DNA of 21,647 nucleotides from an uncultured Alphaproteobacteria bacterium (GCA_937900425.1 CALCDT010000212.1:1-21647); one strand, 5' to 3'; counted from the first letter of the stretch, positions 1 to 8,186 are shown. Notes: generated by a model not told the origin, from the sequence alone. Translations and numbers: made by a program.

Positions 1-66
1 CGCCGGCCGGGCCGGCGCGGCGAAGATCCGACGGCTGCAGTCCGCGGCGCCGCCGGAGAAGCGGGA

Positions 67-92
67 CGTCGCCGGGGTTGCCCCCGGCGACG
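67..92 (-). terminator. GC-rich stem-loop downstream of the RTX gene
   Basis: A perfect 11-bp stem (CGTCGCCGGGG paired with CCCCGGCGACG) with a 4-nt loop lies 33 nt beyond the stop of the minus-strand RTX gene. No T-run follows on either strand, so it is at best an imperfect intrinsic terminator or a transcript-end stabiliser. The first 66 bases hold nothing I can assign. All three plus frames stay open there because of high GC, so an upstream gene may end at the TGA at 122-124, but this cannot be shown. Confidence 0.35.
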
Positions 93-124
93 CGCAGGTT
101 GCCCGTCGTTCGCAGGACGGTTGA

Positions 125-2476
125 TCAGAACAGGAAGTCGCTCGCCGACAGCGAGGCGACGTTCTGAAGGCTGATCTGCATGTCGTCGACCTTGTCGCCG
201 TCGAGATCGATCCTCACGAAGGTGTTGGAACCGTTGACCGAATAGCGCACCTCGTTGCCGGCGCCGCTATAGGCACCGGTGCCGATGAACGAGAGGTCGT
301 CGTAGTAGGAGAAGGCCGTCAGGTCGATCCTGTCGCCGGTGGCGAAGTCGGTGATGACGTCGCGGCCGCTCCCCGCGACGCTGTCGGACACCATGTCGAA
401 GACGAAGACGTCGTTGCCGGCGCCGCCGGTCATCATGTCCTTGCCGCCGCCGCCGTGAATGCGGTCGGCTCCGGCGCCGCCGATCAGCCGGTCGGCGCCG
501 TCGCCGCCGCCGAGGACGAAGCGGCCGTCGGTCTCGGCCGAACCGTCGAAGGTCAGTTTCTCCCCGGCCGACTGGCTCGACACCACCTTGAGCGTCTGAC
601 CCGCGGCGAGGTTGCCGTCGTTCATGGTGACGGCGTAGTCGTGGCCGTAGACGAAGTAGAACTGTTCGACGCCCTTGACCGTGTCGGCGCCGAGGGTCAG
701 ACCCGCGGAAAAATCACCCGAGAAGGCGAGTTCGTCGTGGCCGCTGCCGCCGCGGATCAGATCGGCCGCCGTGAAGCTGGTGTCGACCCAGATCGTGTCG
801 TTTCCGCCCCCGGCGTTGACGGTGTCGACGCCGCCGTGCTGGACGAAGATCAGGTCGTCGCCGGCGCCGGTGTAGATCCTGTCGTCACCGGCCCCCATGT
901 TGACCCGGAAGGAGCCGTCGGTCTCGGCCTCTCCGCGCAGGATCAGATTGTCGCCCGCACCGAGCCAGTGGCCGTTGACCTCGAGACGCTGGCCGGCGCC
1001 GATGTTGTCGTCGTGCAGGGTCAGCTTGTAGTCGAAGCCCGTGTCGAGCGAGAGGGTCTCGACGTCGTTCATCGTCGTCGCGCCGAACACGAAGTTCGTA
1101 TAGGCGTTTCCGCCGATCGAAAGCGTGTCGTCGCCCTCGCCGCCATCGATGCTGTCGGCGGCGGTGAGCGTGTTTCCGAGCACGATCAGGTCGTCGCCCT
1201 CGCCGAGCTCGTAATTGTCGTCGCCGCCGCCGAGGTCGTAGACGACGTCGTTTCCGGCCCCGGTCATCACCGTGTCGTTGCCGCCGCGATCGTCGAAGAC
1301 GTAGTCGTCGCCGCCGCCGGTGTAGAGCAGGTCGTCGCCGGCGCTGGCGTAGATGCGCACCTCGCCGGCGACCATCGAGGCGTCGATGACGAAGGTGTCG
1401 TCGGCGTTCAGCGTGTCGCCCGAGATCACCAGCGCGTCGTCGCCGGACCCTTCCGAGGCGTCGCTTCCGAAGGCGATGTTGTAGTCGTATCCCGCCGCGA
1501 AGTTGACCCGCTCGATGCCGGTGAACATGCCGCTGGCGAAGGCGGCCGTCGTGTCGCCGGAGATCGAGACGCTGTCGTAGCCGTAGCCGCCCTCGATGTA
1601 GTCGGTGCTGTCGAGGGAGCCGTGGAAGACGAAGTGGTCGTCGCCGCCGTGGCCGTTGAGGATCTCGCTGCCGCCGCCGTAGATCCGGAAGATGTCGTCG
1701 CCGCGGCCGCCGACCAGGATGTCGTCGCCGGCGGTGTCGTAGATGTCGAAGCTGCCGTCCATCTCCTGGCCGCCGTAGAAATGCAGCCAGCCGCCCGGCA
1801 GGTCGAAGCCGCCGATCGACATGCTCTTGCCGGCAGCCACGGCGCTGTCGTCCATGATCAGCGTGAACTGCGGAGCGCCCTCGAAGATGATGCGCTCGAC
1901 GTTCTTCATCGATCCTTCGGTCAGGGTGACGGAGGAGACGTTGTAGTAGCGGACCTCGTCGTAGCCGGCGCCGCCGTTGATCACCGGATTGCCGCCGGAA
2001 ACGTGCGAGACGACGATCCAGTCGTCGCCCCTGCCGGTGGAGACCACGTCGCCGCTGCCGACGTTGTGGACGGTGTCGTCGCCGTCGCCGGTCTTGACGA
2101 CGTCGGCGCCGACGCTGGCGTGGACGATGAAATTGCCGTTGGTCTCCGCCGAGCCGTCGAAGTGGATCGAGCCCGACCCGCTGTTCATGAAGGCGTTCTT
2201 GATCGTCAGCGTCTTGCCGGAGCCGACGGTGTCGTCGTGGGTGACGAGCTTGTAGGTCGAGCCGCTGGCGAGTTCGATCTCCTCGATCGCCCGCATCGTG
2301 TTGGAGCCGAACTTGACGCCGGCCGAGTAGTCGCCGGCGAGCTGCAGAACGTCCTTGCCAGCCCCGCCCTTGAGGACGTCGGTCGCCGAAAAGGCGCCGG
2401 GACCGGCACTGAAAATGTCGTCGCCGCTCGTGCCGTTGAGGGCGTCGACGCCAGCGGTGAGGGAATAGCTTGCCAT
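125..2476 (-). CDS. Modular RTX calcium-binding protein with serralysin-type C-terminal domain
   Basis: This 783-aa acidic protein has no cleavable signal peptide. It contains many GGxGxD-type nonapeptide repeats (for example GGAGKD at residue 37, GGAGND near 684), which in this family bind Ca2+ and fold as a beta-roll. It is built of five modules starting near residues 37, 168, 296, 445 and 576. Each has a short RTX stretch, then a non-RTX segment with a pattern like T-M-x-x-V-E, Y-x-L, D, AG-x-x-L and GSAETDGxF, then more RTX repeats. Residues ~690-783 (DVITDFATGDRIDL to the end ASDFLF) resemble the Peptidase_M10 serralysin C-terminal domain, which carries type I secretion signals. No zinc-protease HExxH motif is present, so it is probably a secreted adhesin or surface protein. 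The ATG has GGGAG 9 nt upstream. It is divergent from the MCP gene. No T1SS transporter genes are in the window. Confidence 0.9.
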   Translation of the reverse strand: MASYSLTAGVDALNGTSGDDIFSAGPGAFSATDVLKGGAGKDVLQLAGDYSAGVKFGSNTMRAIEEIELASGSTYKLVTHDDTVGSGKTLTIKNAFMNSGSGSIHFDGSAETNGNFIVHASVGADVVKTGDGDDTVHNVGSGDVVSTGRGDDWIVVSHVSGGNPVINGGAGYDEVRYYNVSSVTLTEGSMKNVERIIFEGAPQFTLIMDDSAVAAGKSMSIGGFDLPGGWLHFYGGQEMDGSFDIYDTAGDDILVGGRGDDIFRIYGGGSEILNGHGGDDHFVFHGSLDSTDYIEGGYGYDSVSISGDTTAAFASGMFTGIERVNFAAGYDYNIAFGSDASEGSGDDALVISGDTLNADDTFVIDASMVAGEVRIYASAGDDLLYTGGGDDYVFDDRGGNDTVMTGAGNDVVYDLGGGDDNYELGEGDDLIVLGNTLTAADSIDGGEGDDTLSIGGNAYTNFVFGATTMNDVETLSLDTGFDYKLTLHDDNIGAGQRLEVNGHWLGAGDNLILRGEAETDGSFRVNMGAGDDRIYTGAGDDLIFVQHGGVDTVNAGGGNDTIWVDTSFTAADLIRGGSGHDELAFSGDFSAGLTLGADTVKGVEQFYFVYGHDYAVTMNDGNLAAGQTLKVVSSQSAGEKLTFDGSAETDGRFVLGGGDGADRLIGGAGADRIHGGGGKDMMTGGAGNDVFVFDMVSDSVAGSGRDVITDFATGDRIDLTAFSYYDDLSFIGTGAYSGAGNEVRYSVNGSNTFVRIDLDGDKVDDMQISLQNVASLSASDFLF

Positions 2477-2568
2477 GAAAAGTCTCCCGAATCAGCGAAA
2501 CGGTCGCTGGATCGCCGTGACGATGCGTCGGAAGTGTTTCGTACGTGCCACGCCGAAGGTCGGTGGTT

Positions 2569-2584
2569 TGTTTCAAATGTTTCA
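2569..2584. promoter_or_regulatory. TGTTTCA direct repeat upstream of the RTX gene
   Basis: TGTTTCA occurs twice, at 2569-2575 and 2578-2584, separated by AA. A third TGTTTC lies at 2535-2540. All are in the 270-bp region between the divergent RTX and MCP genes. The arrangement resembles tandem half-sites for a regulator, but no known consensus is matched and no convincing -35/-10 pair was found nearby. Confidence 0.2.
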
Positions 2585-2749
2585 GAGATGCCCGAACCCG
2601 CGGGCCGGCGTCTCGCAGGCGGTCGTTTTGCCGCATCATCCGCCCGGGGAGAGCGCGCCGATGGCGGCGCCCGGTTCACCGATCGGTAATCACGCGATGG
2701 GATTGTTCATTCGAAAGAGCTGATGGATCAATCCATCCGGAGCGTGATG

Positions 2750-4885
2750 ATGCGGATTACGATCAAGACGACCATGCCGATCCTCGTCGTGGGACTGGCG
2801 CTGATCGGTGCGGCGACGATGGGCTACATCGGCTGGATGGGGGCCCGTGGCGCCCTCGAAGAGGCGGCGACCGACCGCCTCGCCCTCGCCGCGGACGGGC
2901 GCAGGGACCTCGTCGAGGCGGCGACGCGCCGGGTCAGGCTCGACCTGCTCAACGTCGCGGAAACCTCGCTCATCGGCTCCTCGATCCGCGATCTCGATGC
3001 CAACATCGCGCTCAACCCGGACGAGTTCGCGAAGAACAAGGCCTATTTCTCCGGCGATCCGGCCGAAGTCGCCGAGAAGGACGGGGCCGAATCGAAGACC
3101 ATGTACGGCTTCCGCCACGCCAAGATCCACGATCTGGTCAAGGAGGCGCGGAGCCGCGGCGGCTACGCCGACATCCTGTTGCTCTCGCCGGAAGGCCGGG
3201 TGGTCTACTCGGTCGCCAAGGGCGCCGACTTCACCCTGACCCAGGACGAGGGCCTCGCGCCGACCGCCCTCGGCCGGCTCTACGAAGCCATGAAGGCGGA
3301 TCCGTCGGCGACGCTGTTCGAGGATTTCGCGCCCTACGGCTTCGCCGGCGATGTGCCGAGCGCCTTCATCGGCCAGGCGATCAGCCGCCGCAGCAATGCG
3401 GCCATGAACGCGGCGCAGGACGTCGTTCTCGCCGGCTTCGTCGTGTTCCGCCTCGAGCCGTCCCTGTTCGACGCGGTGCTGAAGGATCGCCGCAACCTCG
3501 GCGCCACCGGCGAGACCGTCGCCGTCGGGCCCGACGGCCTGCTGCGCTCCTCCGCCCCCGGCGGCGAGGCGGTGGCCGGCGAGCCGCTGGCGAAGCTCGG
3601 CATGGCCGAAACGCCCGCGGAGGGGAAAACCCTTCTGTTCCAGCGAGAGGGTCGTTCCTTCCTCGCGATCGCCACCGAAGCCGACGTCTTCGGCCGCAGC
3701 TGGACGCTGGTCGCGGCCCAGTCGGTCGACGAGGCGCTGGCCGCCGTCGCCGCCATGACCCGCACCATGATGATCGCCGCCGGCGTGCTGCTCGCCGCGA
3801 TGGTGGTCGTCGGCCTTCTCGCCGCGCGGGCGGTCACCAAGCCCCTCGCCGCCCTCACCGCGACGTTGCAGACGATGGCGGCGGGGCGCACCGACGTCGT
3901 CATCTCCGGCGCCGGGCGCCGCGACGAGATCGGCGACATCGCCCGCGCCGTGGTCGCGATCCGCGAGATGACCGAGGCGGAGGCCGTCCGCCGCCTCGAC
4001 GAGGAGTCGCGAAGCCGCGCCGAGCGCGAGCGCGACCGCCGTCAGACCATGGAGCGCCTCGCCCGCGACTTCGAGCAGCAGGTCGGCTCGGTGGTCGAGA
4101 CCTTCGTCACCGCCGCGGCCGCGCTGGAACGCTCGGCCGCCGAGATGGCGCGGATCGCCGAGGCGAGCAGCGAACGCTCCGGCGCCGTGGCCGACGCCGC
4201 CGACCTCGCCAGCGGCGACGTCCGCTCGGTCGCCGCGGCGTCCGACCAGCTTTTCTCGGCGATCGGCGAGGTCAGCCGGCTGATCGCCCGCTCCGGCGCG
4301 ATCGCCGGCGACGCCGACCGTCACGCCGCCTCGACCAACACCATCGTCGAATCGCTCGCCGAAACGGCGACGCGCATCGGCACCGTCGTCGACATCATCC
4401 AGTCGATCGCCGCCCAGACCAACCTGCTGGCCCTCAACGCCACGATCGAGGCGGCGCGGGCCGGCGAAATGGGCAAGGGCTTCGCGGTGGTCGCCGGCGA
4501 GGTCAAGAACCTCGCCGCCCAGACCGCCAAGGCCACCGAGGAGATCGGTGGCCAGATCGGGGCGATGCGCGAGGCGACCCACTCGGCGGTCGAGGCGATC
4601 CACCGCATCCGCGGCGTGGTCGGCGAGATCGGCGAGGCGGTCGGCTCGGTCGCGGCCGCCGTCGACCAGCAGTCCTCCGCCACCAGCGAGATCGCCCGCT
4701 CCGCCCAGAGCGCGGCGACCGGCACCGCCTCGGTGACGAGCAACATCGGCGAGGTCCGCCAGGCCGTGGAGCGCACCGACGCGGCGGCCTCCAGCGTCGC
4801 CGACCAGGCCCGCAGCCTCGGCCGCGAGGCCGACGCCCTGCGCGGCAATCTCGCCCGCTTCGTGGAAAGCCTGATGGCGGCCTGA
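2750..4885 (+). CDS. Methyl-accepting chemotaxis protein
   Basis: This is a transmembrane chemoreceptor of 711 aa with this start. It has an N-terminal membrane helix (about residues 8-29), a ~310-residue periplasmic sensing region of the dCache-like size class, and a second helix near 338-360 (MMIAAGVLLAAMVVVGLL). A HAMP linker (about 361-415) and a long coiled-coil signalling domain follow. The kinase-coupling hairpin is clear near residues 553-572 (AQTNLLALNATIEAARAGE), followed by FAVVAGEVKNLA. No C-terminal CheR-tethering pentapeptide is present. ATG codons also occur in frame at 2723 and 2747. I prefer 2750 because GGAG at 2739-2742 is spaced 7 nt from it and the protein then begins MRITIKT, a usual MCP start; 2723 gives 720 aa with a weaker ribosome site. 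The ligand is unknown. CheZ is encoded 1.4 kb downstream on the other strand. Confidence 0.93.
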   Translation: MRITIKTTMPILVVGLALIGAATMGYIGWMGARGALEEAATDRLALAADGRRDLVEAATRRVRLDLLNVAETSLIGSSIRDLDANIALNPDEFAKNKAYFSGDPAEVAEKDGAESKTMYGFRHAKIHDLVKEARSRGGYADILLLSPEGRVVYSVAKGADFTLTQDEGLAPTALGRLYEAMKADPSATLFEDFAPYGFAGDVPSAFIGQAISRRSNAAMNAAQDVVLAGFVVFRLEPSLFDAVLKDRRNLGATGETVAVGPDGLLRSSAPGGEAVAGEPLAKLGMAETPAEGKTLLFQREGRSFLAIATEADVFGRSWTLVAAQSVDEALAAVAAMTRTMMIAAGVLLAAMVVVGLLAARAVTKPLAALTATLQTMAAGRTDVVISGAGRRDEIGDIARAVVAIREMTEAEAVRRLDEESRSRAERERDRRQTMERLARDFEQQVGSVVETFVTAAAALERSAAEMARIAEASSERSGAVADAADLASGDVRSVAAASDQLFSAIGEVSRLIARSGAIAGDADRHAASTNTIVESLAETATRIGTVVDIIQSIAAQTNLLALNATIEAARAGEMGKGFAVVAGEVKNLAAQTAKATEEIGGQIGAMREATHSAVEAIHRIRGVVGEIGEAVGSVAAAVDQQSSATSEIARSAQSAATGTASVTSNIGEVRQAVERTDAAASSVADQARSLGREADALRGNLARFVESLMAA

Positions 4886-5203
4886 TACCAGGCCCGTGAA
4901 GTTGCGACCTGTCGGGACGTCACGAGCGCAGGCGCGCCCGAACGGGCGTCGGCCGGTCAGGCGGTATCCCCCGCATGTTTGCGACAGGTCGGAAACGTGC
5001 CAGGCGGGTATGAGACGGAATCGCCGCCGGGTCGCGCTGCGGCGATCACGCGAAAACGGCGCCGGAGTCATCCGGCGCCGTGGATCGAATTATGGGCGGG
5101 AACGCGGGCGAGGGGACCGGCCGCGACGTCGCCGGGAACGAAGGACGGGGGAGTCGTCCGGCCGGGACCAGAACGCGGATCACACCCGGCCTCGGGGCAG
5201 TGA
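4886..5203. other. Intergenic region with paired TTGCGACnnGTCGG sites
   Basis: No gene is visible. Two near-identical, internally palindromic sites, TTGCGACCTGTCGG (4902-4915) and TTGCGACAGGTCGG (4979-4992), lie 77 bp apart just after the MCP stop. The minus-strand terminator at 5053-5081 is also inside. No promoter is convincing. Confidence 0.4.
5053..5081 (-). terminator. Rho-independent terminator (minus strand)
   Basis: A perfect 11-bp stem, ACGGCGCCGGA / TCCGGCGCCGT, closes a GTCA loop. On the minus strand it is followed by TTTT (plus-strand AAAA at 5053-5056). It lies about 120 nt beyond the stop of the small membrane peptide gene and would end that transcript. The plus strand has no T-run, so it is not a good terminator for the MCP gene. 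Confidence 0.7.
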
Positions 5204-5287
5204 TCAGCTCAGGAAGCCGAACAGCCAGAGCAGCAGAATGATCGGCAGCGGAATGCCGACAAGCCAGAGCAGAAGTCCACGTCCCAT
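5204..5287 (-). CDS. Small hydrophobic single-span membrane peptide (27 aa)
   Basis: This short ORF encodes 27 residues beginning MGRGLLLWLVG and ending LFGFLS, almost entirely Leu/Ile/Trp/Gly with a central PLPII kink. It fits one membrane-spanning helix with a positively charged N-terminus. An excellent ribosome site, AGGGAG (5295-5300), sits 7 nt before the ATG, and a strong terminator follows. Together these argue for a real gene. I recall similar tiny Leu-rich peptides annotated as hypothetical proteins in alphaproteobacteria, but cannot verify this. It lies 105 nt downstream of rsmE on the same strand and could be the last gene of that transcript or have its own promoter. Its function is unknown. 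Confidence 0.7.
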   Translation of the reverse strand: MGRGLLLWLVGIPLPIILLLWLFGFLS

Positions 5288-5392
5288 GGTCGATCTCCCT
5301 TTTCGTCGTCGAGGTGAACGATCAACGCGGGTGAGGGGATCGGGTTCCCGCGGTGGCGCCGCACGTTGACGCCGCCGTCGCGGTCGGGCCGG

Positions 5393-6142
5393 TCAGCGCC
5401 AGTCGCCGATCGTCGCCTGGATCACCGCGAGGGCGGCGACGGCCGCGGTGTCGGCGCGCAGGATGCGCGGGCCGAGCGGGATCGCCGTAACGAAGTCGAG
5501 CCGCCGCAGCAGTGCCCGCTCCTCCTGCGAGAAACCCCCTTCCGGGCCGATCAGCACCGCGGTCGGGCCGCGGCCGAGGGCTGCGAGCGCGGGCAGCGGA
5601 TCGGTGCCGTCCTCGCCCTCGTCGCAGAAGACGAGACGCCGTCCGCCTTCGCTCGCTTCCCAGCCGGCGAGCAGCCGGTCGAGCGTGACGACCTCCTCCA
5701 CCGCGGGCACGTGCAGCACGCCGCACTGTTCGGCGGCCTCGACGACGTTGGCGCGCATCCGCTCCAGATTGACCCGGCTCGCCTGGGTGTGCCGCGTCAT
5801 CACCGGCCGCAGCCGGCCGGCGCCCATCTCGACCGCCTTCTGGACCATGTAGTCGAGCCGGGCGTGCTTGAGCGGTGCGAAGAGATAATCGAGATCGGGG
5901 GTCGGGGGCTGCGGCCGGGTGCGCTCTTCGGGCACCAGCGCCGCGGCGCGCTTGCCCGCGGCGGCGAGCCGGGCGCGGAATTCGCCCTCGCGCCCGTTGA
6001 ACACCAGCACGGCGGCGCCGTCGGAAAGGCGCAGCACGGAGAGGAGGTAGTTCGCCTGCTCGCGGGCGAGCGGCAATGCGACGCCCGCGGCGAGGTCGTG
6101 GTCGACGAAGAGGCGAGGGGTGCGGAAGTCGGAATGGGCCAT
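5393..6142 (-). CDS. rsmE: 16S rRNA (uracil(1498)-N(3))-methyltransferase RsmE
   Basis: This SPOUT-class enzyme uses S-adenosylmethionine to methylate N3 of U1498 in helix 44 of 16S rRNA, late in 30S assembly. The 249-aa length matches the family. An N-terminal PUA-like RNA-binding region (about 1-75, with HDL..GVALPL and a VLRLSDGA segment) precedes the trefoil-knot domain. Signature SAM-binding loops are IGPEGGFSQEE (198-208) and PLGPRILRADTA (222-233). The conserved segment KAVEMG (about 102-107), at the core of the domain, is also present. The ATG at 6142 lacks a strong Shine-Dalgarno sequence. The gene lies between cheZ (upstream, same strand, 136-bp gap) and the small peptide gene, with no obvious functional link to either. 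Confidence 0.95.
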   Translation of the reverse strand: MAHSDFRTPRLFVDHDLAAGVALPLAREQANYLLSVLRLSDGAAVLVFNGREGEFRARLAAAGKRAAALVPEERTRPQPPTPDLDYLFAPLKHARLDYMVQKAVEMGAGRLRPVMTRHTQASRVNLERMRANVVEAAEQCGVLHVPAVEEVVTLDRLLAGWEASEGGRRLVFCDEGEDGTDPLPALAALGRGPTAVLIGPEGGFSQEERALLRRLDFVTAIPLGPRILRADTAAVAALAVIQATIGDWR

Positions 6143-6278
6143 GGCGCGACGATGCCCGCTTCGCGGACGAAGGACCAGAGCGATCCGGGCGGTGAAGACG
6201 ACCCGACGGGGCCGGCTCGGGCGGCCGAAGGCCGGTGTGGTCGGAAACCGCGGACGGAAGGGCGGAGGCCGCCGCCGC

Positions 6279-6989
6279 TCAGGCGAACAGGGCGTCGATG
6301 TCGTCCTGGCTGGCGACGCCGTCGTCGTCGTGCAGCGCCGGGCCGTTTAGCAGGGCGGCGTCGCCCTCGCGCAGTTCCAGCTCGTGGGGATCGACGCCGA
6401 CGAAGCCTTCGAGGCCGCCCCAGATCTCGATCATGCGATGGACCCGGTCCTCGATGAAGCGCAGGGCCGCGACCACCTTGGTGATGCGCTGGCCGGTCAG
6501 GTCCTGGAAGTTGCAGGCCTCGAAGATCGCGACGACGCGCTCCTGGATGTCGGCGGCGAGCGCATGGTCCTCGCCCTTCAGCCGGGCGGCGAGGGTGTTG
6601 GCGGTGTCGTCGATGGATTCGGCCGCGGCGAGAATCGACTCGGTGGCGTTCTCGGTGCCGAGCACGACGGCGTCGAGCTCGTCGGTGACGCGCGAGACCT
6701 CGCGGCCCTCGAAATTGGAGATGTGGAGAGTGGCGATCTCCTGCTTGGTCTTCATGATCGCCGCCTGGATCTCGTCCAGCTCGACTTTCATCTTGTGGGC
6801 TTCGCCGAGCTGGTGGCGGTAGTCGTCGATCACCGCGGCGCTGATCTCCTGTGTCGGTGCGATCAGCTTCTTGAGCTCGCGGATCTCGGCGAGGATCTCG
6901 GCGCCGTGGGCGTCGGCGGCCTTCTCGACGGGGGCGGCGGTGCCGTTGAAAAAGCTCTCGATCCTGTAGGCCCGCCGGCTTCTGGTCAT
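6279..6989 (-). CDS. cheZ: Chemotaxis protein CheZ, CheY-P phosphatase
   Basis: CheZ dephosphorylates CheY-P to end the tumble signal. The 236-aa protein is almost wholly helical. The catalytic segment reads CNFQDLTGQRITKV (159-172). D163 and Q167 align with Asp143 and the water-activating Gln147 of E. coli CheZ. The C-terminus (ASQDDIDALFA, residues 226-236) is a short acidic amphipathic peptide like the CheY-binding tail of CheZ and the SQ-x-x-ID-x-L peptide of FliM. An acidic linker (LHDDDGV) connects it to the core. The start has GAGGGG about 11 nt upstream. It stands alone, without cheY or other che genes in the window. GTTAAC repeats upstream may be regulatory. Confidence 0.9.
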   Translation of the reverse strand: MTRSRRAYRIESFFNGTAAPVEKAADAHGAEILAEIRELKKLIAPTQEISAAVIDDYRHQLGEAHKMKVELDEIQAAIMKTKQEIATLHISNFEGREVSRVTDELDAVVLGTENATESILAAAESIDDTANTLAARLKGEDHALAADIQERVVAIFEACNFQDLTGQRITKVVAALRFIEDRVHRMIEIWGGLEGFVGVDPHELELREGDAALLNGPALHDDDGVASQDDIDALFA

Positions 6990-7309
6990 GGTGCGAATGT
7001 CCCCTCGCTCGATCCCGACGACGTTAACAAAGCCCCGTTAACAAGCCGTTGTGGTGAAGATCGATCAAGCACACCGGTGAATTCGTCTTCATTCTTTCTT
7101 CACCAGTCCGCTCGACCGATCGTTTACCACGTCGAAAGATCGGTTGTATTTTCAGGGCTTCGGCCGGGTTCGATTCACCATTCGCTCTCGCCCGCCCTCT
7201 AGCCTTTCGCTCATCGAGACGCCGATCCCGCGAAGCCGGGCCGGTGCCTCACCGCGTGCTCCGGTCCGTCCGGAGCGGGTTTCAACGACCGTTCGTATCG
7301 GGTCCGTCG
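6990..7309. other. Divergent intergenic region, cheZ / L,D-transpeptidase
   Basis: This 320-bp region separates the two divergent genes and should hold both promoters. It is locally AT-richer (7021-7160). The only clear structure is the GTTAACAA repeat at 7023-7044. I could not place a convincing -35/-10 pair. A GTG at 7244 extends the transpeptidase frame by 22 codons but lacks a ribosome site and a signal sequence, so I left it out. Confidence 0.4.
7023..7044. promoter_or_regulatory. Duplicated GTTAACAA motif upstream of cheZ
   Basis: GTTAACAA occurs at 7023-7030 and 7037-7044, 14 bp start to start and about 35 bp before the cheZ ATG. GTTAAC resembles CtrA half-sites. The canonical CtrA site is TTAA-N7-TTAA, and here the gap is 10 nt, so this is at most a variant site. 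CtrA control of motility genes is well known in alphaproteobacteria; its role here is inference. Confidence 0.3.
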
Positions 7310-8032
7310 ATGAAAAAGCTCTGTCTGGTCGCAGCGGCGCTCGCCGCCTTCGCCTCAACGCCCGCTCTCGCCGCCGGCGCGCGCTACGCGACGCCGCCGC
7401 CGATCGTCCTCAGCCCCGACCTCACCGATCCGTGGGTCACCCAGCTGAAGCCCGGCAACAAGCCGATCTACGCGCCCCGGGTGCCGGGCGCGACGCGCCT
7501 TCCCGATCCGGACCACATGGCGCGGCCGATGCCCTACGCGGCGCCGGCGACCCAGCTCGCCGCCGTCCAGCCGACCCGGCAGATCGGCGCCGAGTTCCTG
7601 CCGACGGTTGTCGACTACGACGGGCCCTACGCCAAGGGCACCGTGGTGATCGACACCGAAAGCCGCCATCTGTTCCTAGTCGAGGGCAACGGCCGGGCAC
7701 GGCGCTACGGCGTGGGCGTCGGACGGCCCGGCTTCACCTGGGCCGGTTCCCACCGCGTCACCCGCAAGGCCGAGTGGCCGGGCTGGACGCCGCCCCCGGA
7801 GATGCGCCAGCGCCAGCCGGAACTGCCGGCCTACATGGAAGGCGGGCCGAAGAACCCGCTCGGCGCCCGCGCGCTCTATCTCGGCTCGACGCTCTACCGC
7901 ATCCACGGCACCTCGCAGCCATGGACTATCGGTCAGGCCGTCTCCTCCGGCTGCATCCGCATGCGCAACGAGGACGTCATCGACCTCTACGAGCGCGTGC
8001 CGGTCGGCGCCAAGGTCGTGGTCCTGCGCTGA
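7310..8032 (+). CDS. Periplasmic L,D-transpeptidase (YkuD domain)
   Basis: This 240-aa exported protein has a clear Sec signal peptide (MKKLCLVAAALAAF..., cleavage near ALA-AGA, residues 20-23). The catalytic YkuD domain spans about 108-240. It starts with KGTVVIDTESRHLFLV and carries the active-site motif HGT (199-201) followed by SSGCIRM (212-218), with Cys215 as nucleophile and His199 as general base. Such ErfK/YbiS-type enzymes form 3-3 peptidoglycan cross-links or attach proteins to peptidoglycan; which applies here cannot be read from sequence. The ATG at 7310 is chosen because the signal peptide begins there, though the ribosome site is weak. A strong terminator follows 46 nt after the stop. 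Confidence 0.93.
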   Translation: MKKLCLVAAALAAFASTPALAAGARYATPPPIVLSPDLTDPWVTQLKPGNKPIYAPRVPGATRLPDPDHMARPMPYAAPATQLAAVQPTRQIGAEFLPTVVDYDGPYAKGTVVIDTESRHLFLVEGNGRARRYGVGVGRPGFTWAGSHRVTRKAEWPGWTPPPEMRQRQPELPAYMEGGPKNPLGARALYLGSTLYRIHGTSQPWTIGQAVSSGCIRMRNEDVIDLYERVPVGAKVVVLR

Positions 8033-8078
8033 ACGATCGTGACCGGGGGCGCGAGCCGCCCCCCGTTCCTGACGTCAG

Positions 8079-8113
8079 AAAAGCCCCGCCGGCGATCCGA
8101 CGGGGCTTTTTCG
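8079..8113. terminator. Bidirectional rho-independent terminator
   Basis: A perfect 10-bp stem, AAAAGCCCCG / CGGGGCTTTT, with a 12-nt loop is followed by T on the plus strand and by TTTT in the stem on the minus strand. It separates the plus-strand L,D-transpeptidase gene from the convergent minus-strand LprI-like gene and can serve both. Confidence 0.85.
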
Positions 8114-8186
8114 ATGTCGGCGCTGGGACGGGCCGTGCGGAGGGCCTCGGCCGGCGAGGCGCCGGACCGGACCGGAAGCGGCGGGA

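Noticed and set aside
1..124. Possible 3' end of a plus-strand gene entering from the left, ending TGA at 122-124
   Set aside because: All frames are open in this short GC-rich stretch and no family signature is visible, so it cannot be supported.
2535..2555. Sigma-54-like TGGCAC on the minus strand upstream of the RTX gene
   Set aside because: The -12 element expected to be TTGC is AAAC at the required spacing.
455..2689. Long open frame antisense to the RTX gene (744 codons)
   Set aside because: It mirrors the repetitive GGxGxD codons on the other strand, giving Val/Ala/Asp-rich low-complexity protein; the RTX gene on the minus strand has domains, a ribosome site and a family match.
2545..5071. 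Very long open frames overlapping the MCP gene on both strands
   Set aside because: Arg/Gly/Pro-rich translations typical of high-GC shadow frames; the MCP frame has clear domain signatures.
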